From Cercophora sp. LCS_1 (taxonomy: Eukaryota; Ascomycota; Sordariomycetes; Sordariales; Lasiosphaeriaceae): 64,000 bases of DNA. A program made the position numbers and the translations under genes. A model generated the notes under the pieces. The model was not told the origin of the DNA and made no database searches. It saw only the letters and a program-made list of their open reading frames with translations. Location of the stretch: the NCBI GenBank assembly GCA_036250225.1, contig JAPZLL010000002.1, positions 1,488,001 through 1,552,000 of the forward strand, read 5' to 3'. This document shows positions 10,701 to 24,000 of this stretch, one piece after another (within the stretch, counting starts at the first letter, position 1; every line of letters begins with the position of its first letter).

Positions 10701-12961
10701 GAGCCAGGAAACTGGTTGCAGCGGGGATTTAATGCTCGCCTTCTGGTAAAGATGCTGGTTAATATCAACTGACCAGTGTTGACCAGGAAATAGGAGCTAG
10801 GCGACAACCATCTGGTTCCACGGTGAATGGTAGTCTGCACAAAGTGCTGCGACACAGAACTGCGGCTGTGCGGCATGCTAGCCCCCGGGAGACGAGCATC
10901 GAAGGCCGCGCCTGTGTTTAAACCAGGGACGGTCCAGACAAGCTCACCAAGCAACACCAAGTCGGGAAGTAACCCTGACTGACGGTCCAATGCTACCCGG
11001 GACGAGAGCTTCATATCTGAGGGAGTACTGCAGCAATGAGGTGATATGATCACCATCAAAACTCGCCTGAGCCCCTGGCATGGCGAATATCGAGCAAAAT
11101 GTTTTCAAATGACATCGTGGGGACGGCCGCGTGGTCGCAGGGAGGAAAAGAATTTGCTCGCGTCCGGGAAGGTGCAGCACATGCAACGGAGCCCTGTCGA
11201 CAACTTTGACAATTTCTGCTGCTGTTGCCGCTGATGAGATGCATCGTCGGAGAGAATCGCAGCCTCCGCGGCGTATTTTTGCATCGATCTTTCATGCCCC
11301 TGCATGTCAGATATGGTATTCAATCTCACCATCTGCCATGCTCCCTTCTAGAATTGCAGTGACTCAGGGGCAACGCAACCGCACTTCCTTCATAGGCACG
11401 CATGTCGTGCTCAGTCGTTTGTGAAGACGCCAGTGCGGGGGCTGTGATGAGGGCTGCGACATTGCCCGGCATGTCTTCCGGGTCTTGCTGAAGTCGATCC
11501 AGGCGACAGGGAGAAACGGAGAGGGAGGAGGATCAACCGGCGGGGCTGTCCCTAGGAAGAATTGAGTGCTTGTAAGAGCCGATTCAGGGGGTTTCTAGAT
11601 CGTCAGGAACGGCATAGATCGTGGCAACATGGCGGACGAGTGAGAAGAGGTTCACAGGTGGTTGATGCGGCTACCTTGTCTGGTTGAGATTGACGAGGCT
11701 GATGCCATGGCGTTTCTGGGCAAGACGATCAGTGCAGGTGCAAAAGCTTGCCTCTTTTCTGGACGGTCTTGGTGGTCTTGGTGGTCCTGAAAAAAGTCTT
11801 GGGGTTCGGCTAAGACTTGTTGAGTGCCTTCGAAGCCAGGGGACGTTCGCACCTTCGAGTTGACATCCCACAGCGCCGGGAATCACTGTAAGCTCTCTTG
11901 GCGCTTGGGCTCTGCACATCCGTTGCATGCTTCACCTCCCTCACCCTCCCGCGTCAAAAATCACCATGTCATCATCATTCTTTCCGTCCATCTTGTCTAC
12001 TCTATCTGGCTCCCGGTCCCGGATTTCCAACCGCTACCACGCAACTTGTGTCCCGTGGCGCACTCGGAGAAAAAAGTGACGGCGTGAAAATAGCAGCTGA
12101 AGCTGTCGCTTGCCCAAGCGCGGCTCGCGAAGCTGCAGTGTTCCGATGATGGCTCATTCATCAACCACGGAGCCTTGAGGCGGTGAATGTCTCAATATCT
12201 GCACTGCTCAGGCCTTCACACAAAGAATGTTGACCGAAGAGCGAGAGGGGGTAGTGAGGGCTTGGCTGCGTGTCTCGCGCAGCTTGATTGCGGCCAAGCA
12301 GCAGTTCGGCTGAGAAGCAAGCAACAAGATGCCAGCGCATCTTGGGTGCCTGTACTGTTTTTCTGCTCGGCGACCGAGCATGGATCACGAAGCGGAAGTC
12401 CAAAGTAGTACTCGCGATCTACACAGAGCTGCCCCTATACCTCCCCCATCTCGTCATTTCCAGCCCACAATTGGATCACATCTCCCCACGGGGCAGTTTA
12501 ATGTAATAGCCGCGGCGCAACGGGATGGGGGGTCATTCTCTCGTGGGAGAGACAGAGTGTGTGTACTTGTGTTGTCAATGGGTTGTCCTGTCTCGCCACC
12601 GGATGAAGACTGGGGACATGGCTTTTACCCGTCACCCCAGACATTTCGCATTCACCCAGCTGCTGCGGCTACGCGCGCCAAATTTCAAACATCTCCTTCT
12701 TCACTTGCGGCAGGCCATCCAAGTGGGACCCGTCCAAGGTTTCGAGCATCCGAGAAAGACGTCTCGAGCTTGATTACGTCGTCCGGAGGACGGCAGTACG
12801 GCCTGTGCCTTTCCGGCTTCCCCCCTGCGTACAGCCGGCTCTCCTCCATACATAGCTGTGCTTCCTTCGTCCTTCTCCGAGGAAGCTTCTCTGCGTCGAC
12901 GGCTTTCCTGCTCCCCTAGTCCCACCCTCCCCGTCGCCCCGTGTGCGCCTACCCGGTCGCC
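7758..12961. other. Gene-poor 5.2 kb gap
   Basis: No frame in this stretch shows recognisable protein motifs or believable exon chains. The longest (10499-11059, -) looks like chance translation. There is no AT-rich RIP-type tract and no terminal repeats that I can see. The only structured element is the polymerase III-like unit at 8312-8476 (-). The stretch nearest 12961 is CT-rich and probably carries the promoter and leader of the next gene. Confidence 0.5.
8312..8476 (-). ncRNA. tRNA-like RNA polymerase III transcription unit (possible SINE or tRNA pseudogene)
   Basis: On the minus strand there is a consensus A box (TGGCCGAGTGG, complement of 8456-8466), and 64 nt further a perfect B box (GGTTCGATTCC, complement of 8381-8391). 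An 11-nt T run (complement of 8312-8322) about 60 nt beyond could terminate polymerase III. A small hairpin, ACCGT-CGC-ACGGT, lies between the boxes, and the A-box region resembles tRNA-Leu or tRNA-Ser. The acceptor stem does not pair and the T stem is only partly paired, so I do not call a functional tRNA. A tRNA-derived SINE, a decayed tRNA gene or a small Pol III RNA are all possible. Confidence 0.35.
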
Positions 12962-15900
12962 ATGGATAGCATGATGTTTTCGGCCTACGGCTACGGGCCT
13001 CTGCCCCCGTCAGCCATGGCCGAGATTGAGAAGAAGATGGCGGTGGCGTTGCGGAACAGCAACTTGCAAAAGATGCTGGAGCTAGAAAAGAAACACAAGG
13101 TGCGTTCGGCCCGCTGCCGCCCCCATGTTGCTTGTCAACCCGGCCCGTGTTGGTTTCTTTGTTTGCTCGCTGTTTCACACCGCGACATGTCTAACACCGC
13201 TTCGTATTTCAGATTGAGAGATTACATAGTGCGCCGGCGTCCCCTCCGCCGCCCGCACCGCCGGTTGAACATCAGGAGCTCTCCCTGCAGGTCCGCCGAG
13301 CCGACTCGCTCTCACAGCAGCAAAACTACTTGATGCTGAAGGCGGTGCGGCGGAGCGTGGTCCTTCCCTCGCTTTCGATTGATATACCACAGCCTCCCAC
13401 CACCGATGCCAGTGAACGGCCCCAGTGTGCTGAGCTTGGGTCTGTGGCCGAGAACATAAACCAGGACAACGCCGGCAATCCCGCAGTGGCATCCGTTGAA
13501 CCACTGCACAAGCAAGTCAAGTTCTTGGCACCCGAAGGCGACGACGAGATGTCAGATCAATCATCAATATGCCAATCGCCAAGCTGGGAGGGATACGGGC
13601 AAAGGAAAAAGGAGAAGAAAAAGGAGGCAGAAAGACGGAGGAAGGAAAAGGAACAAGCCGAAAAGGAAGCAAGGGCTGCCAAAAGACGACCTGCTACAAG
13701 GCTGAGCAAGTCGCCACCACCAGTTGCTTCCAGCCGTGCCTCTCAGTCAAGCGGACTGACAAATGCCGAACGGTCTATGTCTGACCCGCTCCTCGTCAGC
13801 CAACATCTGCGTCCAGAACACCAGTACCAAGATCGAGCAGACCACATTGGGCGGGCAATTTCGGCAGACGATCTCCAGAATCTCTGGCAGCACCAACCGG
13901 CGGTTGCTGAGGTACTCTCTGATCCTACACCTACGATTGATACACGCCAGTTCGTTGGTGGTGTCAAGCTTGACCGCGAGAGGGAGGCGGTGCTGCAACG
14001 GCACCTTTCGGGACACGGCCAGCAGCAATCTCCAACATTCCCTCCCCATTTGATGCCCGAGAACCAGCCCGCAACACAGATCTCGTCACATCCGTCTCGC
14101 GCCGATGGTTCTATCCCGGGGGCTCACCCACTCCCTGTCCATGCACCCACCTCTAGGCAGGAGAGCCGCCCCACCCGCGAGCTTTTCCCTCCTTCTGCTT
14201 CAAGGACACCGATGTTGCGGCAGATCTCGGCTCCGGTGCAGCAAACCCGGAATCAAGGATTCCTCCAGGGTGCAGCCAAGATATTCAGGGGCAAGGATGG
14301 AAAAGCGCAGGGTGATGGTGAGCTCGAACGCGGCCGCAACAGGGGTAGTTACGTCCAGCACTACAGAGAGCAGAGTACCGAAAGGTCCATAGCGGAGGCT
14401 GCTTACGAGCAACTGGTAAACAGCGGCAATATCTTTTCGTCCTCGACCCGCAGTAGCTCCCGCAACACCCAGCATCGACGATCGTCGTTCACCCAAGAAG
14501 CAAGATCGGTTGCGATGAAACTTGCTGGGATCAAACCAACACCATCGACGAAGGATGATTCCAGGACCAGTACGCAGAGCGACTATTTCAACTATCTGGA
14601 ACACACATCGTCGAGTTCTGGGCACGGTGCTTCCACCCCTTCGGATACAAGGTCGGTATCGGCAAGAAACCAGGACGGTGACAAGCCTCGCCATGCTGAG
14701 GGGTATGTTTACGTTTCAGCTGCGGCACTTCGTGACGTTTCTCAGTCACACGAGCGACCTCCCACGGCTCAGAGTTTCGTTAGCTCAAACAACCCGTCGG
14801 TTGCGGGATCGAGCTCGAGCTCGCAAAGTAGCAAAAAGAACCGAAGTCTGAGGGACGCTGCCAAAGCGGCCCTCAGCATGTCCAGAGGGCCCTTGCCTCA
14901 ATCCAATACGAGCCAAACAAGGCAGACGCTATTGGCGCCAACGTATCCAACATTCCGTGGCCGAATGGAGTCTCAAGCCTCCGTCTCTGGTCCCCAGGGA
15001 GCAGTTCCGTCTCCCGATTCCCTTGGACCACCCCTGATGCCGGCACCTGCAACACACTGCCCAACAGATCAAACGCGAACGTCCTCGTCAGGCCCTTTGA
15101 CAAGTGCATCCATGCCAAGCACAATCAAACCGTCCGAGGTGGGCTCTCAGAATGGGAGTCGGGCGTCGGAAGGTTCATCCTCGTCGTCGGCATATGAGGA
15201 TGGATCTCCGCTGCCGTCTCCAGTTACAACACCGGATACATCTCGACCACAATCGTCAAAAGATTTACCTTACATCGTAGGCGAGCTCACGAAGGGGACC
15301 GTTGACAAGCCTCTGACGCAGGATGACGAAGAAACACTTCGTCAACCCTCGGACGGCTCGAGCACATCGACGACGCCCCGCTTGGTGAAGTCGGAGTCAC
15401 AAGAAAATGCCGAGATGACGGACGAGGACCGGTGGAGCAGAACCGCGTTGCCGATTGACATTGATACCGACGCGCAGTCATTCACAGCTTCGTTTTCGAA
15501 CCTGGACCATTTGGATAACATTGACAAGACATTGGCCAATGCCGAAGCACACCCACAACCGACACCCGAAACACAGCGAAAGCCGCTACCCGCGGCAGTG
15601 CTGTCCTCCACGATCTCGGTCCTCTCACCGAAAGAGGAGACGAGAGCCAACGGAGCAACTGACCGACGGGACATTGCCGTGCCCGATGTGCCGCTCATTA
15701 CACCTCCGCCGCGCTCCAAGAGACGGAAGATGACTCTTGATCGCCAGCCATCTCTTCCCGATGCTTCATTGCCTGAAGGAAGGGATAAGAGATCAACCCA
15801 CGAAATAGCGGGAGCTGAAACTACCGCCCAGCCATCCTTTGCTGATACCGGTCTATTGAGGGGCGTGAATACAGTGGAAGCAAGTGATCCGCGAGAGCGA

Positions 15901-16827
15901 ACGACGGTGGAGAATACGGCTGACGCCGAGCGAGTGTGGGACCCCGAAAAGCAGATCGCAAGGCGGGAGAAGGGGAGGAGGAAACAATACCATGAGAACA
16001 CGATGCTGCAGCAACCCCAAACCTCGCCAAAGTTCGAGATGACCAGCAGTGGAGGGCCTGACATCAGTCCAGAACATAGAAATCACGCTACACCAGCAAA
16101 TGAGGGGATGCCAGCCAACGTGGGCCCGCCGTTGTCACCAGGACTGAAGGTCCCTCCTGTGGGATTCATGAGCAGCCCCTATTCCACCAATTCTTCCGAG
16201 TCAACCGAATCACGACCTACGATGTCTCGTGCCTCTACCGAAGGGGGCAAGTCTCCTCCCTCGCCTGCATCCCCCATGTTCCCAAGGACAGCATCGCCAG
16301 GGTACCAATCGGCTCCCAAATCATCAGGGCCGTCACGATCAACTCCATCGGCACAACCGTCTCGACCGTCGTCGGCAGCATCAAATCCATTGCCCAACCC
16401 TTCAACGTGCCGTTCTGCTGGCGTCACACCCGTGTCCATCCTCAAACAACCAACGCGGTCAACCTCGGACCCTGCACATTCGGTGGCTCCGTCGACCACT
16501 CGCTCGGCGGGGCTATCGGCCCTCCCAAAGCACATGCAACAACAAGCTGGGATGTCGGTCCGACCGCCCATCACCGCACCAGAGGCCCGCATGGCTCCTA
16601 TCGCGAAGATGTTTGTCGAATGTTGCAATTGCAAGTTCTACCACGACATGCCATCCAAGCTATATGAGTGCATGGCCAAACCGGACGCTCTGGTAGAGGA
16701 CAAATTGCTTGGAATATCGGGAGCCATTACAACGATGGTCAAGTGCCCGTGGTGTCAGCACAATATGAGCACGAGCTGCTGTGCTGGGTATGCGGCAGTG
16801 GTATATCTGAAGGAGAAGCTTCATTGA
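12962..16827 (+). CDS. Large disordered protein with conserved C-terminal cysteine module, function unknown
   Basis: Exons 12962-13099 and 13213-16827 encode 1250 residues. The 113-nt intron has donor GTGCGT, branch CTAAC and acceptor CAG, phase 0. The N-terminal about 60 residues form a short helical, possibly coiled-coil segment (EIEKKMAVALRNSNLQKMLE). Residues about 180-220 are a Lys/Glu/Arg-rich helix. The long middle is rich in Ser, Pro, Thr and Gln with many SP/TP sites, so it is probably disordered and a kinase substrate. The last 72 residues hold eight cysteines (1183, 1184, 1186, 1199, 1224, 1227, 1235, 1236) including CCNC, CPWC and SCC, which look metal-binding. I recall similar tails in uncharacterised proteins of other filamentous ascomycetes, but I cannot name a function. 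A scaffold or regulatory role is only a guess. Confidence 0.85.
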
Positions 16828-18316
16828 TGATGTCGGTTTTTCTTTTGTCAACCCAGCATTTATTCCTCCTTGGAACGGTCACTTAAAAGTTCTTTTCTCA
16901 TGGCACCACCGAAACTACATATTTATCTTCGTCCTTTGAGGAGAGAAAGGGAGATAATGGTAGATTGATGAAATCGCATGTATTGGTTGAAGTTTCATCT
17001 CCCCGCACAGCATAGCAATGCATATCTGCACGCTTTTTCGTTTGTTACTTTTCGGTCTTTCGCATTTACTGGCTGGGTTGGCACGGTTGACGGAGGCTAT
17101 GGCTTAAGCCGTGTGGGCTAGACCGTTTTCAATTCTCGTATAAATTCGGTGCTTGAGATGATGTCGGTACACTTCTCGTGCACGTTGGGCTGGTCGAGGA
17201 GTAGGGCTGGTAATTGTGACAAGTGGTATTGAGTATCCGACAGGATGGTCGTCAGCCAAGCAGACGACTGTGGATTGCATATCTAACTTTACAAAATGAG
17301 AGAGAATATACAACGATCCTGAGAGAAAGGAATCCACAGGAAACCATCGTCTACAAGTCCACTGACCTCATCGATGTCAGTAACGTGAACCTTCAATGCT
17401 CGGGTTTCTGTGTTGACCTCCATGTGGCCGACTTCGATCTCCTTGCGTTATGGGATCCCTCAACAGCTCTGCTAGAGGCCACGGGACACGGCAGCGATGT
17501 CGTCGTCGAAAGGAACCGCGTTAGACACAGGTGCCGGGGTCGCGACGTTTTCGGACGAACGATCTACAAGCGGTGGTCCCTCGCAAAGAGGCTCTGTGTT
17601 CATGCCAAGCTGGCGTACCCCAGATCAGGTTCCCGCACCCCGCCATCCGCAATCAATCGAACTGCACGACGCACTCTTCGACAGGGATTCCAGAAGCTTT
17701 GCATTTCTCCTCGGGACCTCACCCGAAAGTGCTTACGTCGCCCTTTTGCGGAGAAGCGCGGTATAGCCAGAGCCGCGGCTATTAAGTAGAAAAACTATTG
17801 CGGGCGGCCTGGTGAGGAACCCGAACGACAGTCCGGCAGTTGAGGGACGGTTTTATCAGATCAATCTTATCTTGGGGGTTCGGAACCTGCCGGCTTGGAA
17901 AAGCTTGGCCCCCGATAATCAGATAAGATGTGTTATCGGGGTGAGTGACATCATGTGGCAGCAACCCCGTCTTTTGCCGAAGTCCCAAGTACCCCTGCCA
18001 ATTCGATTCGAGGAAGTGCACCTTCTCGGCGCGGAATCGAGAATATTCTGTACGAACATTTTTTCTGATGACGCCGAGAGCCGCCAACTGAAGGGAGCTC
18101 GCCTCCGGACTCCGGCCGAGTTTTTTGCCGCCGCTATCGCAGTTGTGGAACACCGGCTTGAACTCTTTTGTGGCAATAATTCTTTGTGTTATAGAGAGAA
18201 GAAGTCGGGCCATCGGCTTCAGCTGGGGAACTGTAGCTCGGCGCATCCAGTTCCACACGGTCGTGTGGGCTGGAAATCCCAACAAAGAGGGGGACGAGGA
18301 ACCCGGCCGAGAAAAC
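16828..18316. other. Intergenic, 3' region and MTM1 promoter
   Basis: About 1.5 kb between two + strand genes. Open frames such as 17782-18537 (-) and 17812-18375 (+) lack family motifs and splice partners. I see no RNA gene or repeat. Confidence 0.5.
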
Positions 18317-19757
18317 ATGGCTTCTCCCTTTGCGCGCGGCGCACAACACCAGACCGATGCCCAGAACCACGATAGACTGGCCCGTGATGGCGCCCTCCCA
18401 AGCGAACCCGTCGAGATCACGGCGTGGCAGAAGATGCTGTCGGCCACATCCGGCAGCTTGCTCACAGGCCTGCTCGGTATGCTCCACCAGCGCGCTCTCA
18501 ACGCGCGCCGCTTGCTAACTCGTCCTTTCAGTGACACCCCTCGATGTCGTTCGCGTACGATGGCAATCCCAAGGCGTGTCCCAGCCTGCCCCGATCAACT
18601 TCCAGAAACTCGCAATCACCACACCCAACAACTTTCAGCCACAAAGCCTCGGCGTCACAGCATGTTGCCGGGAAGTCTTCTTCATGAACAATACGTCAGA
18701 GGTCTGCCTCGCCGGGCCCCGCATCGTCGATGGCCCGATGGGCTCCGGTCACGGCCCTGCCGAATGCGCTGTCGAGCATACCCAGCAACGCACCTTCAAC
18801 TCGACTATCGACGGCCTGCGCAAGATTGCGCGCAACGAGGGCGTGACAACGCTATGGCGCGGTCTCTCCCCGACGCTGATCATGGCCATCCCCGGCAATA
18901 TCATCTACTTTACGGGTTACGAATGGTTGCGCTTTAACAAAGCTAGCCCAATACAACGTCTTCGTTTCGGCGACGAGACTGCCGCCCTGGCCGCCGGCTC
19001 CGTGGCTCGCATCTTGGCCGCTACAGCGGTCAGCCCGGTTGAGCTCTTCCGCACCCGCCTCCAGGCGCTCACCTCGTCCTCCACATCCGCCAAGTCCTCC
19101 CCCCTCCTCGACACGTTCAGCGGCATCAAAGACATGGTCTCGGTACACGGGTACCGTGCGCTCTGGCGCGGGCTAACCCTCACCCTGTGGCGCGACGTTC
19201 CGTTCTCGGGCATGTACTGGCTCGGCTACGAGACCATCCGAGGCCGACTTACCGATGCGCGAGGAAGGAAGCGCACGCTCGACGTACCAGAAGATCGCAT
19301 CGACAGCCGATCGCGAGCCCGCGCGCGACGTCGTTCCCAAAGCAGGGAAAATCACAGAGAGACCTTCACAGACAGCTTTATAGCCGGCGCCGGGTCAGGC
19401 GCCATTGCAAGCGTGGCCACGACACCCTTTGACGTGGGTAAAACGCGGACGCAGGTCTACCGGGACGTTGCAACCTCAAACCACCTTTCTGTATCCAGAG
19501 GCACGGCGTCAGCAGCAGCAAGCGGGGCGGCAGCGCCAGAGGAGAAAAACATGAGCAGGCTACTGTGGCACATCTTCAAGACCGAGGGGCTTCCGGGATT
19601 ATTCAAGGGCTGGATTCCCCGTACGCTCAAAGTAGCGCCGGCTTGCGCCATCATGATCAGCAGTTACGAAGTCGGCAAGAGGGCGTTCAGGGGCGTGAAT
19701 GAACGCGCTCTGCTCAAGGCGAAGGAGAGAGAGCGCGAGTTGGCCGAGATTGACTGA
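18317..19757 (+). CDS. MTM1: Mitochondrial carrier Mtm1 (SLC25A39/40 family)
   Basis: Exons 18317-18476 and 18532-19757 give 461 residues. The intron (55 nt, donor GTATGC, branch CTAAC, acceptor CAG) is in phase 1 and joins GLL to VTPLDVV. Three mitochondrial-carrier repeats are visible with their signatures TPLDVVRVR, SPVELFRTR and TPFDVGKTR, so this is an inner-membrane six-helix carrier. The first repeat has a long matrix loop with cysteines (ACCREVFFMNNTSEVCLAG), a mark of the SLC25A39/40/Mtm1 branch. In yeast Mtm1 is needed for manganese loading of Sod2 and iron-sulfur balance, and the animal SLC25A39 imports glutathione; the same role is inferred here. Between repeats 2 and 3 an Arg/Ser-rich stretch (about residues 305-330) enlarges the loop. 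The C-terminus is charged and helical. Confidence 0.9.
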
Positions 19758-21002
19758 GACTCGTCTCGTTAGCCAAATGGGGAAAACCCCAAAACAAAGA
19801 TGACCATCTCGACTTTTTGAATCTTTTAGCGGTGTTCGTGCTGTGTTTTTAGCATGTTTGGCGTTTGCGTATTTCCTTTTTGTCACCATCTCGCTCTGGG
19901 CAACGGTCTGATGATAGATAGATTGGCGGGATTCTTGGCGAAAAACTCTCTCCTTTTGGGAAATCTGTAAAGCGCGCGCTGGTGTTGGTGGATATACAAA
20001 CATTGGGCATGTAATAGATGCGAGCGCTGTCCTGTAATTCGCGTCATCATCGAGTGGCAGCCTTGTAGTGTAGTGTAAAACAAAGAAGACACATCCGCAC
20101 TCTGGGATCCTCGTGATGGTCATGCCTCTCTGTCCCTCAACATGAGGGCAACAAATATCACAAGTTAGCGAGCGTTGACGAATTGCAAGCAGGAGCATGC
20201 GACGAGGTCTTCATCGAGCAGGTTGCATTAATAGATCCTAAAGAGACAAGAGCCCCAATCGCTACGACACCGGCACCCCTACCAAATCTCAAAAACAGAT
20301 ACATTGCAGCCGTTCTCAGCCTTTACCGACCATGTAAAGGCTCGGCTCAGCTTAGAAGAGAGGACCCGAGACAAGATATTAAGGGAATCCCGACTAGACG
20401 ACGAAATCAAGTAAAAGAGACAAAACATCAAGCAATTGGCGCAGTTGACTGAAATCAGCCCCAAATTCCCCGCGGCCGGACTTGCAAGAGCACGACTTTT
20501 GAATATTTCCCTCCCACCCTTTGCAGTAAATGCCCCAGATCAACTCCCCCCAAGCCTGTTGTCCCTTGCGCCCGGACACGTGAAGAAAGGGGCAAAGAAG
20601 GTTGAAATGAAGCGAGATAACGGAAAATAGGCCGTCGGCCTCGGCCCTAGCGACTCTTTAATCGTAAAGGAAACGGATAGACAATCGCGGAAGATGCTTC
20701 ATTTTGTGCTGTACGGCCTTTGCCTGTGTATAAACACCCGCACGGAAGTTTCTAATGGTATCATCGGGAGATTGAAGAAAAATATGCGACAACTAGAAGA
20801 AGCTCGGGGCCTTGCGTGTCGTTGACATGAAGTATTAGGCGAAGCGAAGGACGATATAGTACCGGGTGGAAAAATCGGAGGCTATCCGATATGTCGAGGA
20901 TTAGGGACTCAGAGTGTGCAATGTTGATCAGAAGGACTCTGACCGCCGGTTACGTTCATGACTCGGCGAGCGGGTGCAGTTTGCAACTGTTATACATCGT
21001 CT
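19758..21002. other. Convergent intergenic region between MTM1 and MSB1
   Basis: The two flanking genes end towards each other, so this 1.2 kb holds two 3' untranslated regions. Only short frames without motifs occur. No terminator-like or RNA structure was identified. Confidence 0.5.
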
Positions 21003-24000
21003 CTAACGACGGATAGGCGGGGGTGCTCTGCTGCCCTCAGCATTGTTCGTCAACTCTGCGACTCTCGCCTTGATCCGAGCAACACGAGATTCGATGGCTA
21101 CATGTCGGTCAGTTTTGCTCCTCCAAGTGAGGCTGTGTTTTTGACTTACTCTCTTCGCTGCTTGCGTCGTCGTCGAGGTCCAAAGGCTTCCTCTCCTCAG
21201 GCCCCGGTTGACGTTGAGCCGCCCGCTCAGCAGCATTCTTGCGGATTTGGGCCCAGCGGTCTTGAGGGTCAACTTTGCGGGCCACCGGCGGCGGGGGTGA
21301 GGCCGCCTCATCGTCACCTGCGTCCCGGGCTGGGGGAGGAGCCCGTGGGGACGGCAGCGGGGAGCGAGACGAATGGCGGGCGATGGGAGGCGGAACTGCG
21401 TCATCCACGTCGTCACCCTCATCCCCGGGAACAAAAGCGGGCTGTTCAAGGAGAGGCCCTTGGTTGAATCGGCTGAAGTCACTCTTTGCCGGAGCAGCCG
21501 GGGCTTTGTTGTCATGGAGGTCAGGCTCGTAAGTGGGCTCAGGCACTGGCGGCGTGCCGGGATCGACCGGGGCAACCGGGACGATGGGTGCCACAGGTGC
21601 CACAGGGGCGACCGGAACTTGAGGCGCCACGGGAACACTGGGAGGGCTAGGGGGAGAAATGGGCTCGGGGCGCTCTTGGATCGGTTCTGGTTGGATCGGC
21701 GCGGCCTCTGTGACCGAAGGGCGGGATGGGGCAGGGGTTGGCTCAAGCACTGGAGCCACCACCTTCTCGTTGGCAGTGGTCATCGAGTTGAGGTCGCGAG
21801 CAGCGTTTTCGGGAAGCTTTGACTGCCTGTTCTTCCGGGCAAACAGCTTTCTAAGGCCACCTCCGGTGGCAGCGCCACTGGCAGCCGTCTTTGACATCTC
21901 CTTTTGGAGCTTCTTCTGCTTCTTGCTCTCAGGGCTCAGGTCAGGCTCGGGCGAGGCCATGCTCTCACGAGCCAGCTCCATGCTCTCCACTTCTTTTGGT
22001 GGAGGAAGAGGAGTGCTGCGGCCAACGTCAGATGGACGCTCTGCCGGATGCGTGTCCCGCGGGACCTCGAAAGACTCCTCAGCTGGCAGAGGAGCTTTAG
22101 GTTCTGGTGTCTCTGCACGGGGCGCATACGAAGGCGACTGTGGCAGGGTAGTTGCCGATTTAGGCGGTAGCTCCGGCGGGTGGTCGTAGCCATTGGTTGT
22201 GGGGGTTGCGTGCCCATTAGTATGGAGGTTCACACTGGATCCCCGTCCGGCATTGGTGTTAGCAAGGTACGCCTCTCGAATCGCTTCCTTGTCGTACTTG
22301 TTCGCCCATTTCACGGCTGGCGAAGCTTCGCTGAGAATGCTCGGCTGGAGGGTGAGAACGCTATTAGTCTTCTCAGCCATCAACTCCGAGTCGTTTCTTC
22401 CACGCCGCTCTAGGTACTGCTGCTGCTGTGCCTTTTGCCGCTCCTGCAATTGCAGTTGCTGGGCAGCTGCTTGAATCTTAGCTTGCTGGTCCGGCCCGAT
22501 GCTGGTTTTGCTGAAGCCCATGGTGCTAGAGTTCTTCAAGCTGTCGCCTCGGTCAAGAGCGTGCTTGCCGGTGGACTTTCTCCTGCTGATGCCCTTTCCA
22601 CGGCGCGTCCAACTGAAGAAGCTCTTCTTCTCTGCGATATACGCGCCATCTTCGATATCGGGGGCTGCCCCTTTGACGATTTCCTCCATGACGAGCCATC
22701 TTCCGGTGCGGATGATGGTCTCAATCACGGCACAACGCCCAAACGCAGCCTTTCTCTCCGCCGTCTCCTCGGGGCCCAAACTGCTGATCCACACCCACCA
22801 GAACGCATCGTCAAGATCAAACCGGATGATGCTCGCGAGCTCGCCCGGCTCAAGCTGGTGCGATTCACTCTCAAGCCTGGGTCTGTGGGACTGCGAACTT
22901 CTTTGTCGGACGGCCGTCTCAATCGGCGGGAGTACTTTGTCCGGCGGCAGAAGCATGTTTGAGTTGTTTCCACCTTTCTCATCGACGAAGCCCGAAGAGA
23001 GAAAGTCGGCCCACGATGGGGTGGTAGGCCGTCCCAGGTTGCCAGAGGCCGGAGTGGATCTAAGCCCCTGCTGCCGGCGAGCAGCCCCGATTGAAGAGTC
23101 ATCCTCGTCCTCCTCCTCAAGCGCACTGGCGAAACCAATATCCTCGAACCGCGACCACGAGGCATCGCGAAGGCTAGTCGAATGCTTCGAGCTGGAAACA
23201 GCTTTGGACTGGTTTGCGGCCGAGATCGCCCTAAGAACTCTGCGGCATTCCTCAGTGAGCGCGCTCACCGGATCCTCGTACTCGGCGTACTCTCTAAGTG
23301 CGCGGTCCTGTTCACGGTACTGGAAGTGGTTGGCTCGGCGGAGAAGGGCAAATGGGGTCGGCGATACGGTATCGACAATCATGGCCACACGGTTGGTGGA
23401 TGACTGCATAAGGGCTGGCCGTTGAGGTGGGTACTCGGTCTCTTGCAGCAGCTTGAGCAGTGACGTGGGGAGCAGGGAGATGCCACCCCGGGAGGGCTGG
23501 GGCGCCAGGGACCGAAGGTACGCAAAGAACAAGTGACTTGTGGCATCAGCAGCCCTATTGGCATGTTAGCAAACGGGAATCATGTGAATCGAGCTCGGGA
23601 CAGCTTCTTGCCTGAGCCATGACTTGTATCCGCCTTCGAAGCCATTACCGTCATCTTTTATCTCAAAGGCCCACCATGCAGCCATCCGGGAGAGTTTCCG
23701 GCCGCCAAATCCGTTCATCTTCCCGTGCGCCGCGATGGCTGAGAGTAGATCGAAAAAGCTAAAGATGATGGCGCCTCGCGCCTCACTTTCAACACTAAGT
23801 GGAATGAACGTCTTGAACGAATCTCGAGCCATGTTTGAGTCTGCAACGAGCTCGTTAGCCACACTGCGATCAGTTCGGGTAGCAGGATCTGATCCGCGTA
23901 CCGTGCTCTCCGACCTTGAATAGCTCGTAGGAATCCCAGCCTACGACACCACCTTGAAGTCTACTCCAGCACCATTTGACGACACCAGAGATCACCATGG

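Noticed and set aside
10499..11059. 186-codon - strand frame in the gene-poor gap
   Set aside because: No recognisable motif and no supporting exon structure; length is compatible with chance in this GC range.
22499..23425. 308-codon frame on the + strand
   Set aside because: It lies fully antisense to the well-supported MSB1 coding exon and has no motif; it is a shadow of that exon's codon bias.
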